DNA of 10,841 nucleotides, taken from contig CAZNFC010000028.1 of the NCBI GenBank assembly GCA_964572885.1, positions 1 to 10,841 of the forward strand. Reading direction: 5' to 3'. The notes below the pieces were generated by a model, which was given only the letters and a program-made list of their open reading frames with translations, had not been told where the DNA came from and did not search any database. The position numbers were made by a program, and so were the translations under genes. Every line of letters starts with the position of its first letter. The first letter of the stretch is position 1. The stretch is from UBA10107 sp964572885. Lineage in GTDB: Archaea; Nanobdellota; Nanobdellia; Woesearchaeales; UBA10107. Shown piece by piece: positions 1 to 5,076 of this stretch.

Positions 1-10
1 ATCCATACAC

Positions 11-84
11 GGGGCTGTGGGGTAGCTTGGTTATCCTTCGAGGTTTGGGACCTTGGGACCCCGGTTCGAATCCGGGCAGCCCCA
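11..84 (+). tRNA. tRNA-Pro (anticodon UGG)
   Basis: Folds as a full cloverleaf. The acceptor stem pairs 11-17 with 77-83 (7 of 7) and the discriminator base is A84. The anticodon stem is 39-43/51-55 and its loop 44-50 holds TGG at 46-48. The T arm is 60-64/72-76 around the loop TTCGAAT. In the D arm (20-23/34-37) the innermost pair is a T-T mismatch and the outermost is G-T. The 3' CCA is not encoded. The base at canonical position 26 is T38, not G, so this tRNA is probably not a substrate for the Trm1 enzyme encoded later in the window. The gene may share a transcript with the ribosomal protein gene that follows, because no clear TATA box stands at the usual distance before that gene. Confidence 0.95.
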
Positions 85-101
85 TATCATATTTAGGAGG
101 T

Positions 102-122
102 GTCGGAACCAAAGGTTCTGAC
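102..122 (+). other. Hairpin between tRNA-Pro and the eL43 gene
   Basis: Bases 102-110 pair with 114-122 over 9 pairs, one of them a G-U wobble (105/119), around an AAA loop. It lies after the tRNA and ahead of the eL43 start codon. In RNA it could be a processing signal that separates the tRNA from the mRNA, or a leader element for eL43. Its right arm is also the start of the degraded tRNA 3'-end copy, so it may be only a by-product of that duplication. Confidence 0.5.
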
Positions 123-126
123 CCGT

Positions 127-145
127 GGCAATCCAATATCATATT
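127..145 (+). repeat. Degraded copy of the tRNA-Pro 3' end
   Basis: Bases 127-145 match 75-93 (the tRNA acceptor end plus its 3' flank) at 16 of 19 positions, including an exact ATATCATATT. The likeness extends weakly leftward: GGTTC at 114-118 corresponds to the T-arm GGTTC at 63-67 with a one-base insertion. A duplicated tRNA 3' end is the classic scar of integration at a tRNA gene. The copies are only 52 bases apart, with no integrase or cargo between them, so a short tandem duplication or an old excision scar is also possible. Confidence 0.6.
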
Positions 146-155
146 CACATTCAAA

Positions 156-410
156 ATGGCAGAAATAATAAAGAAATCAGGCGGACCGGCAAAGAAGCTT
201 GGAGTAAGATATGGTAGAACTACAAGACAAAAGATTGGAGATCTTGAGAAAGTATATCATGTAAATCAAAAATGCCCGTTCTGTTCAAGAGTCAAAGTTA
301 AAAGGATAGCTTCAGGAATATGGGAATGCAGAGGGTGCAAGGCAAAATTCTCAGGAGCAGCATACGCATTGAAGAAAGAAGAAAAATCAGAGGGAAGCGA
401 AAGTGGTTGA
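156..410 (+). CDS. rpl37ae: Ribosomal protein eL43 (L37Ae), large subunit
   Basis: An 84-residue basic protein of the 50S subunit, typical in length for archaeal L37Ae. It carries a zinc-finger pattern C40-X2-C43-X14-C58-X2-C61 (CPFC and CRGC), and the N-terminal region with RYGRTTRQKI is typical of the family. The frame is open back into the tRNA, but the first family-consistent start is the ATG at 156; no protein would use the tRNA-derived part. No Shine-Dalgarno sequence precedes it. It is the first protein gene of a plus-strand cluster, and its last 8 bases overlap the GTG start of rpoP. The tail after residue 70 is lysine/glutamate/serine-rich and looks unstructured. Confidence 0.95.
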   Translation: MAEIIKKSGGPAKKLGVRYGRTTRQKIGDLEKVYHVNQKCPFCSRVKVKRIASGIWECRGCKAKFSGAAYALKKEEKSEGSESG

Positions 411-540
411 ATACAAATGTTTTGATTGCGGAAAAGCTATTGATTCTACATCATTGAGAAGGATGGTCAGATGTCCTTATTGCGGCGGAAAGATGCTGTA
501 CAAACAGAGAACAGTCCCTACTAAAGTAAAGGCAAGATGA
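403..540 (+). CDS. rpoP: DNA-directed RNA polymerase subunit P (Rpb12-like)
   Basis: A 45-residue protein that begins with GTG at 403. It has the subunit's zinc-binding pattern C6-X2-C9-X14-C24-X2-C27, with RCPYCGG in the second half, and ends in KVKAR, as expected for archaeal RpoP and eukaryotic Rpb12. The subunit is a small zinc-binding part of RNA polymerase that supports assembly and open-complex formation. GTG is chosen because it gives the usual start M-V-E-Y-K-C and no ATG lies before the first cysteine pair. A weak GAGG lies about 9 bases upstream. The gene overlaps eL43 by 8 bases, and its stop overlaps the prefoldin start (ATGA at 537-540), so translation is probably coupled on both sides. 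It is short enough to be missed by length-filtered gene callers. Confidence 0.93.
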   Translation: MVEYKCFDCGKAIDSTSLRRMVRCPYCGGKMLYKQRTVPTKVKAR

Positions 541-851
541 ACCAAGAGAATGTCAAACAGCTTCAAATTCTTGAGCAGTCGCTTCATACAGTAATAGTCC
601 AGAAACAGCAGTTTCAGGGGCAGTTGATTGAAGTCGAGAGTGCTTTATCAGAAATAGATAAAGCAAGCACAGCTTACAAAATTGTAGGAAACATAATGAT
701 CTCATCAAATAAGTCAGATTTGAAAAAAGAATTAGAGCACAAAAAAGAATTATTTTCATCCAGATTGAAAGTTCTTGAGAAACAGGAAGACAAGTTCAGG
801 GAAGAAGCTGGAAAGATACAGCAACAGCTGATGAAAGAAATGAAGGAGTGA
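537..851 (+). CDS. pfdB: Prefoldin subunit beta
   Basis: A 104-residue protein of the usual archaeal prefoldin-beta size. Two long charged helices flank a short central beta section around SALSEIDKA and AYKIVGNIMI, the conserved hairpin region of the family. The helices should form the coiled-coil arms of the alpha2-beta4 jellyfish-like chaperone, which holds unfolded proteins and passes them to the thermosome. Its ATG overlaps the rpoP stop as ATGA. The order eL43 - rpoP - prefoldin beta is a familiar archaeal neighbourhood. No prefoldin alpha gene is visible in this window. Confidence 0.93.
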   Translation: MNQENVKQLQILEQSLHTVIVQKQQFQGQLIEVESALSEIDKASTAYKIVGNIMISSNKSDLKKELEHKKELFSSRLKVLEKQEDKFREEAGKIQQQLMKEMKE

Positions 852-855
852 TTGA

Positions 856-1101
856 ATGACAGCTATTTCTGATATAATTGATTTGCTTGGAGAAATATCT
901 GATGATGCTTCAGCGACAAAAAATCTTAAGATAAAAATCAACCAGATTGTTTCCATATTGTCTGCAGAAGGAGACATCTCGATGAAAGTCAATAAGGCAT
1001 CCCATGAACTCGATGAATTGGCTTCAAGCTCTGAGATTGACTCTTACACAAGAACTCAATTGCTGCATATCGTAGGAGCATTAGAGACAGTAGAAGAATG
1101 A
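856..1101 (+). CDS. UPF0147 family protein
   Basis: An 81-residue, all-helical, acidic protein. Its overall pattern matches the archaeal UPF0147 family: a first helix with DIIDLLGEISDDASATKN, then a late SYTRTQLLHIVGALETVE segment. The family's biochemical role is not known to me. It usually sits beside prefoldin beta, as here. A good Shine-Dalgarno-like GGAGTGA at 845-851 lies four bases before the ATG and is built from the end of the prefoldin gene. The stop codon overlaps the ATG of a possible small gene (ATGA at 1098-1101). Confidence 0.85.
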   Translation: MTAISDIIDLLGEISDDASATKNLKIKINQIVSILSAEGDISMKVNKASHELDELASSSEIDSYTRTQLLHIVGALETVEE

Positions 1102-1205
1102 TCAAAAAAGTGTTGGAAAATCCAGTTAGACGGCCGGGCGATTATTTATGGATAACTGCAAACGTTAATTCTAAAAATGAAGTATACTTACTTAGAAGCG
1201 CGTGA
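1098..1205 (+). CDS. Possible 35-residue protein coupled to UPF0147
   Basis: The reading frame begins at an ATG that overlaps the UPF0147 stop as ATGA, the same junction type as rpoP/pfdB, and encodes M-I-K-K-V-L-E-N-P-V-R-R-P-G-D-Y and on to L-L-R-S-A. The composition is protein-like: charged, with a RRPGDY turn and an alternating hydrophobic stretch that could be a beta hairpin. I do not recognise it. It overlaps the end of the convergent membrane-protein gene by 18 bases. It could be a real microprotein, the remnant N-terminus of a lost gene, or chance. The coupling junction is the main argument in favour. Confidence 0.4.
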   Translation: MIKKVLENPVRRPGDYLWITANVNSKNEVYLLRSA

Positions 1206-1718
1206 CTTGAATCTATTAATGTACTTTAAAATTGAAACAATCGCAAGAGTTCCCCCAAGAACCATGCTTCCTAAAAATGCGAGGCCATCGTAACCTGTCG
1301 GCATAAGCTTATACTCACTTAAATCCCTGATGTAAAAGAGTTCTCTTTTAAGCAAGTGATTATGTTTATTTAGCTTATCATACTCATTAAAACAAAGTTG
1401 AACCTCTTTTATTGAAGCATCAAACGAATTTCTATTACTGATTTCACAACGCCAGTTTTCACATTTGCTCAAATCCATTATCTTATGTTGTAACTTAGCA
1501 AGATCAACCTTCCTGACAAAAGGAGACAAGATAACATCATCAATGGATTGTATAATTGAAGATTTTTGCTTTTCAAATAAATCGTAGTCCTTATGATCGT
1601 GCATTACAAAAGGATAATAGACAGCAATGCTGAGCCCAAGAGCCATGCCTGCAATATATGGGACTTTTTGAAGAAATTGGTAAGGTTTTCTTATTTGCGA
1701 TTCCTTTGATTTGTTCAT
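1188..1718 (-). CDS. Unknown two-pass membrane protein
   Basis: A 176-residue protein that I do not recognise. There is a hydrophobic segment at about residues 19-39 and another at about 145-167. Between them is a soluble domain of roughly 105 residues rich in charged helices, with three cysteines (the KCENWRC region and VQLC). Basic residues precede the first segment and follow the second (RFKSRASK), so by the positive-inside rule both ends face the cytoplasm and the middle domain lies outside, where the cysteines could form a disulfide. The frame extends 14 codons further upstream, but the ATG at 1718 is preferred: a TATA box lies 26 bases before it, and the longer form would overlap that box. 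It is divergent from the HTH regulator at 1811. Confidence 0.7.
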   Translation of the reverse strand: MNKSKESQIRKPYQFLQKVPYIAGMALGLSIAVYYPFVMHDHKDYDLFEKQKSSIIQSIDDVILSPFVRKVDLAKLQHKIMDLSKCENWRCEISNRNSFDASIKEVQLCFNEYDKLNKHNHLLKRELFYIRDLSEYKLMPTGYDGLAFLGSMVLGGTLAIVSILKYINRFKSRASK

Positions 1719-1740
1719 ACTGAAAGTGTACGTTTTCAAG

Positions 1741-1748
1741 TTATATTT
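1741..1748 (-). promoter_or_regulatory. TATA box of the membrane-protein gene
   Basis: Minus-strand AAATATAA, within the longer AATAAATATAA. It is centred 26-27 bases before the ATG at 1718, which predicts a transcript starting at or very near that ATG. Confidence 0.6.
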
Positions 1749-1780
1749 ATTGACCCGCAATAGTTTGGCTCAATAGAAAG

Positions 1781-1788
1781 CTATTTAA
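1781..1788 (+). promoter_or_regulatory. TATA box of the HTH regulator gene
   Basis: Plus-strand CTATTTAA, centred about 26 bases before the ATG at 1811. It predicts a leaderless transcript. Together with the minus-strand box at 1741-1748 it makes a compact divergent promoter pair, both within reach of a regulator bound between them. Confidence 0.6.
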
Positions 1789-1810
1789 GACAGCTAGACT
1801 AGGCAAGGCC

Positions 1811-2452
1811 ATGTGGACAGCAAAAGCACAGATTAAGGGAGAAGGATATCTTGCAAAGTTGGCAGTTAAACATAATATATCTTTAAGCGGGTATCCTGTT
1901 TCTGCATATCCTGCAGGAAAAGTGTTGCATGCCGTTATTGCAGGAATTATCATTGGAGATGAAAAGAATAAGAAGGCGTTTCTGAAGGATTTGAGAAAGG
2001 AAAGAAGCGTTTTATTTCAGGAAGAAAACAAAGGTTTTATCACATTAGTCTTGGAGGAGAGTTTAGGAGCATCTGTTCTATACAATCCATATATCATATT
2101 CACAAAACCCATATTGCTTTCATCAGAAGGCAATTATACTACAGAATTTGCAAGCTGGAAACAAAATAAAATCAAAAAGCTACTTGAATCAATACAATCA
2201 CAGCAAGGATCAAAAATACTAAAGTTTAGGAAGCAGAAAATCAGCAATATATCAATAATAAGCGTTCTTCCTGAATTGACAGAAAAGCAAAAAAGAGTCT
2301 TTGACTCAGCAGTCAAAAATGGTTATTATGATTTCCCAAGGAAAACAGATTTAAGAAAACTGGCGAAACAAGAAAATCTATCTCTTTCAACAGTAAGGGA
2401 GCATCTAAGATTGGCAGAGAAGAAGATAATTCCAAGAAATAATCAGGCATGA
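1811..2452 (+). CDS. Bat-type HTH transcriptional regulator
   Basis: A 213-residue protein. The C-terminal part, about residues 156-208, is a clear bacterio-opsin-activator-type helix-turn-helix (HTH_10 family). It shows the typical run LTEKQKRVFDSAVKNGYYDF, then P-R-K-T-D-L-R-K-L-A and S-T-V-R-E-H-L-R-L-A-E-K. The N-terminal 150 residues form an alpha/beta region with no cysteine or histidine cluster that would suggest a metal site, and I cannot name its ligand. Related archaeal proteins often have a small sensory N-terminal domain. The start is supported by a TATA box at leaderless spacing. The gene is divergent from the unknown membrane protein, a possible regulatory target. Confidence 0.85.
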   Translation: MWTAKAQIKGEGYLAKLAVKHNISLSGYPVSAYPAGKVLHAVIAGIIIGDEKNKKAFLKDLRKERSVLFQEENKGFITLVLEESLGASVLYNPYIIFTKPILLSSEGNYTTEFASWKQNKIKKLLESIQSQQGSKILKFRKQKISNISIISVLPELTEKQKRVFDSAVKNGYYDFPRKTDLRKLAKQENLSLSTVREHLRLAEKKIIPRNNQA

Positions 2453-2496
2453 ATCACAAGCTTCCTGCCACAACTTACATAGAAAAACAAGTAACA

Positions 2497-2502
2497 TTTT
2501 TT
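2497..2502 (+). terminator. Possible oligo-T terminator after the HTH gene
   Basis: A run of six T bases on the plus strand, about 45 bases after the HTH stop codon and ahead of the convergent synthase gene. Archaeal termination commonly uses T runs without a hairpin. A weak hairpin (ACTCA/TGAGT, 2517-2532) follows. This is suggestive only. Confidence 0.3.
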
Positions 2503-2546
2503 CATACACTAAATACTCACAGATATGAGTTTATATTAATTATAAT

Positions 2547-3458
2547 TTACTTCTTACTCTTACTCAAGCTTTCAACATATTCTCTTTTTGTTTCAAATCC
2601 ATTCATTCTTGCCAGTTTTTCAATAGCTAAATCAAATTTGCTTCCATATTGAGCTCCTTGCTTCTTTCTCCATGCGAATTCTTTTGGAAGTCCCATCTCC
2701 TCTGCTATTTCTCTCAAAATAACCTTCTTATGCTCTCCTTTTATCTTATCATCTCCGGAGAACTTCATTGCTTCCACAACAACATCTTCATCTAAAAAAG
2801 GGACTAATAGATCAATCTTCAAAGCTCCTCCTAATGTAACATCTCTGAATAGATCTCTTGACCACATGTCTTTCAATCCTTTCCAGCATTCTTCATTTAT
2901 ATCATCTGATTTCTCATGTCTTTTGTATCCTGCAAATATCTCTTCAGAGCCTAATCCTCCAAAGAATATCTTCTCTTTTGCAATTGAAGCTGCAGCAATA
3001 ACAACAGAAGCGACATCTAATGTAACAAAGTAAGTCGTGTCCCATTCTTTCGGGATAGGAAACACTTTCATCGCTTTCTTCATCATTTCGCTTGCTTCTT
3101 TAAGATTGAATACTTTTTCAACATGATTCAATCCTAATTTCTCTGCTACTTCTCTTGCATACCAAATATCATTAGGAAGTTCGCCTTCTTCACTCTTGAA
3201 TCCTACTGTATAGCATGTGAATTTCAATCCTAACTGCTTGCATATCAATGCAATCAATGAAGAATCAACTCCTCCTGAGAAGAACAATCCGAATGGCTCT
3301 GAAGGAATTCTTTTCTTGATTGCCTCAATTATCGCCTGTTTCAATCTTTCCTTAGAAGGTTCTCCTTCAACTTTATCCTTCAGGCTGTCAATTACCTTCT
3401 TCCATCTATCATGAGGAACTAATCCTTTCTCATCAACAACTTTAGCAAGCTTTGCCAT
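2547..3458 (-). CDS. Stand-alone asparagine synthetase-type (AsnB C-terminal) amidotransferase
   Basis: A 303-residue protein equivalent to the synthase half of AsnB. The ATP pyrophosphatase P-loop SGGVDSS is at residues 61-67. GGLGSEEIFAGY at 167-178 is the conserved second motif, VPFLDEDVV at 219-227 and the late K-x2-LRE / WRKKQGAQYGS region follow. The usual N-terminal glutaminase domain with its catalytic Cys2 is absent; only about 60 residues precede the P-loop. The enzyme should adenylate aspartate, or another carboxylate, and must take ammonia from solution or from a separate glutaminase, which is not seen here. The true substrate is therefore open. The start at 3458 has a TATA box 26 bases upstream. 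It is divergent from the small-protein/PUA pair. Confidence 0.85.
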   Translation of the reverse strand: MAKLAKVVDEKGLVPHDRWKKVIDSLKDKVEGEPSKERLKQAIIEAIKKRIPSEPFGLFFSGGVDSSLIALICKQLGLKFTCYTVGFKSEEGELPNDIWYAREVAEKLGLNHVEKVFNLKEASEMMKKAMKVFPIPKEWDTTYFVTLDVASVVIAAASIAKEKIFFGGLGSEEIFAGYKRHEKSDDINEECWKGLKDMWSRDLFRDVTLGGALKIDLLVPFLDEDVVVEAMKFSGDDKIKGEHKKVILREIAEEMGLPKEFAWRKKQGAQYGSKFDLAIEKLARMNGFETKREYVESLSKSKK

Positions 3459-3480
3459 GTACGTTAATATAGGGAAAAGA

Positions 3481-3488
3481 TTTATAAT
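3481..3488. promoter_or_regulatory. Shared bidirectional TATA element
   Basis: TTTATAAT on plus, ATTATAAA on minus. Its centre is 26 bases from the minus-strand ATG (3458) and about 27 from the plus-strand ATG (3512), so the same near-symmetric element is correctly spaced for leaderless transcription both ways. A second AT-rich stretch, CTTTTAAATAG at 3501-3511, abuts the plus-strand ATG. It could instead drive a transcript starting near 3532. Confidence 0.6.
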
Positions 3489-3511
3489 GTTTTACGCATC
3501 CTTTTAAATAG

Positions 3512-3646
3512 ATGATAAAGAAAAGGGCAGGACTTTACTATGTGTTCAATCACACAGGAAAGAAGAAGTTAAGCAAGGGTTATAGAAGCAAGAAAGATGC
3601 TCTTAAAAGATTAAGGCAGATAGAATATTTCAAGCACTTAAAATGA
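3512..3646 (+). CDS. Small basic protein with RLRQIEYFKH motif
   Basis: A 44-residue lysine-rich protein starting at the ATG at 3512. The C-terminal half reads Y-R-S-K-K-D-A-L-K-R-L-R-Q-I-E-Y-F-K-H. I associate this pattern with small uncharacterised proteins seen in phages and reduced archaeal genomes; the match is from memory and unverified. The N-terminal half (G-L-Y-Y-V-F-N-H-T-G-K-K) looks like a beta hairpin, so a compact beta-beta-alpha nucleic-acid-binding fold is plausible but inferred. The TGA stop overlaps the ATG of the PUA protein (ATGA at 3643-3646), so the two are translated together, which suggests a shared RNA- or ribosome-linked role. If transcription starts at the later AT box, a GTG at 3542 would be the start, but that would drop the hairpin strand. 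Confidence 0.7.
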   Translation: MIKKRAGLYYVFNHTGKKKLSKGYRSKKDALKRLRQIEYFKHLK

Positions 3647-4101
3647 TGAAGACATTAAGCAAGTCTGAGATTAAAACATTACAGGAAAGCATTAAAGCTC
3701 AGTATGGTGTTGAATTATTCGATAAAAAAGATCTTATTCAATTAGATGTCGAGAATAAATTACTTTATTCAAATAAGCAACTGTACTTCTTTACTGCTGA
3801 AGACAGGTATGTTCCTACATTGAAGTTATTGCAGAAGTCAAATTTTCTCAAGAAGATTACGGTTGACATGGGTGCAGTGAAGTTTGTTGTAGGGGGAGCA
3901 GATGTTATGCGTCCAGGAGTAGTTGAAGTTGAAGATGGAATAAACGCAGGAGATTTTGTCTCTATAATTGATGTAAATAACAAGAAACCATTGGCAGTAG
4001 GAAAAGCATTATTCAATTCTAAAGAGATGAGAGACTTCAAGACAGGAAGAGTAGTTAAATCAATACATTACGTAGGAGATGAGATATGGGGAGCTTCTTA
4101 G
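3643..4101 (+). CDS. MCT-1/Tma20-like PUA domain RNA-binding protein
   Basis: A 152-residue protein with two parts. About 1-70 is an alpha/beta pre-PUA domain (with KLLYSNKQLYFF and PTLKLLQKSN). About 72-149 is a PUA domain with the signature VDMGAVKFVVGGADVMRPGV and a closing GRVVKSIHYVGDEIW. This layout matches archaeal homologues of eukaryotic MCT-1, which with DENR acts at the small ribosomal subunit in reinitiation and recycling. The archaeal role is not established. Two adjacent ATG codons (3643, 3646) are possible; the first overlaps the upstream stop. The stop overlaps the convergent gene at 4098 by four bases. Confidence 0.88.
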   Translation: MMKTLSKSEIKTLQESIKAQYGVELFDKKDLIQLDVENKLLYSNKQLYFFTAEDRYVPTLKLLQKSNFLKKITVDMGAVKFVVGGADVMRPGVVEVEDGINAGDFVSIIDVNNKKPLAVGKALFNSKEMRDFKTGRVVKSIHYVGDEIWGAS

Positions 4102-4538
4102 ATGTTCACTGTCATATTTAGTATTTCTGGTGTTATATGACTTGCCTCACTGATCCCATGCATCGTTGCCCAAAAACTTCGTTTATTTTTGAAAACTGAA
4201 TAAACTCTGTCAACCAATCCTGTATCTGTTTCTTTCCCTTCACATATTCTTCTGGCATCTCTTATAAATTCTGGATATTTGCCAAGCATACGTTTAAGCT
4301 CGCTGATCGGCAAAAATATTTCTTTAAAGTCCTTCGGGAATATCGGTTTGACATAGAGATGAAATATGTCAAGAGGAGAGGTCAATTTCATGGCTGCCTC
4401 GTATTGTGTCTTTCTTACTTCTAAAGGTTGTCTCTTGGATAATCTCTCTTCTTTTACAAGAACAAGGTCTTTGCATACAGAATCCAAAGTGAGATAGTTG
4501 CCCCTTTCTCTTTGCGATTCCCAATAGTCATATGCCAT
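4098..4538 (-). CDS. Unknown 146-residue soluble protein
   Basis: I do not recognise this protein. It is predicted mainly helical and highly charged, with no signal peptide or membrane segment. Features are an N-terminal YDYWESQRERGNY stretch, a basic middle, a proline-rich VKPIFPKDF segment, and two cysteines (C22, C103). There is no obvious catalytic motif or zinc site. It has its own TATA box at leaderless spacing although it lies only 34 bases after the PUA-like gene on the same strand, so it may be transcribed separately from the infB operon. Its stop overlaps the convergent PUA gene by four bases. The compact context, the promoter and the protein-like composition argue for a real gene. 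Confidence 0.7.
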   Translation of the reverse strand: MAYDYWESQRERGNYLTLDSVCKDLVLVKEERLSKRQPLEVRKTQYEAAMKLTSPLDIFHLYVKPIFPKDFKEIFLPISELKRMLGKYPEFIRDARRICEGKETDTGLVDRVYSVFKNKRSFWATMHGISEASHITPEILNMTVNI

Positions 4539-4559
4539 AGAATGTCAATACTAATCTTG

Positions 4560-4567
4560 TATAAATA
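4560..4567 (-). promoter_or_regulatory. TATA box of the 146-residue protein gene
   Basis: Minus-strand TATTTATA, within TAAATATTTATA. It is centred 25-26 bases before the ATG at 4538, in the short gap after the PUA-like gene. It predicts a leaderless transcript. Confidence 0.6.
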
Positions 4568-4572
4568 TTTAT

Positions 4573-5076
4573 CTAATCCTTTACATGTCTTCTTGTCTTA
4601 GGAACAAAATTAAGAATCATCTGCTGCATCTCTTTCTTCTGATTGCCTTCTTCATCAAAGACAGAAATTTCTTTTGTGACTATCTTTCCTGAGCCTAAAT
4701 AGTCATCTCCTGATTTGATTATTACAACACCTTCGCAATCTGTCTTGAATGGGATATCCTGCCCTGCCATCCATAACTTAGATAATTTTTCGATGTCAAT
4801 AACGTTCTTCTTTGCTTTAGGTCCTATTATTTGTGAGCCTTCAATGCTCAGCCTTATCTCGTTTCTTTCGTTTATATGAGCGATGTAAAGCCCAATCTGC
4901 TCTATATTGTAATTCTTATATTCAATCTTCTCCAAATCTCTTGAAACGATATATATCTTGTCTTTCAGGCTTTTTACGACAAAATCATCAAACTTGAAAT
5001 CAGCATCCCATTGCTCATTTATGGTTTTAGCTATTTCTTTGGATTCTTTTGAATTTAAAAAATTAAAATTCCTCAT
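4573..5076 (-). CDS. PUA-like RNA-binding protein, NOL1/NOP2-associated type
   Basis: A 167-residue protein. The C-terminal part resembles the PUA-like domain found at the end of NOL1/NOP2/RsmF-type RNA methyltransferases and as stand-alone archaeal proteins: the region RLSIEGSQIIGPKAKKN (75-91), WMAGQDI (102-108), CEGVVIIKSGDDYLGSGK (114-131) and a final NFVPKTRRH. No methyltransferase domain or catalytic cysteine pair is present, so the likely role is RNA or ribosome binding, perhaps in rRNA maturation. The family placement is from memory. The ATG at 5076 shares one base with the aIF5B stop (TGATG) and has GGGGG five bases upstream (5082-5086), which pairs with the anti-Shine-Dalgarno with one wobble. 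A TTG at 5088 in frame is less likely. It forms an operon with aIF5B. Confidence 0.75.
   Translation of the reverse strand: MRNFNFLNSKESKEIAKTINEQWDADFKFDDFVVKSLKDKIYIVSRDLEKIEYKNYNIEQIGLYIAHINERNEIRLSIEGSQIIGPKAKKNVIDIEKLSKLWMAGQDIPFKTDCEGVVIIKSGDDYLGSGKIVTKEISVFDEEGNQKKEMQQMILNFVPKTRRHVKD

Noticed and set aside
27..155. N-terminal extension of the eL43 frame into the tRNA
   Set aside because: The first 43 codons translate tRNA-Pro and its flank; the family-length protein begins at the ATG at 156.
553..992. Minus-strand frames opposite prefoldin and UPF0147
   Set aside because: They lie opposite two well-supported genes and have low-complexity, shadow-like sequences with no promoter.
2449..2652. 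67-residue frame whose ATG overlaps the HTH gene stop
   Set aside because: The ATGA junction is tempting, but more than half of the frame is antisense to the end of the asparagine-synthetase-like gene. The hydrophobic stretch is what that antisense would give, and a T-run terminator lies inside it.
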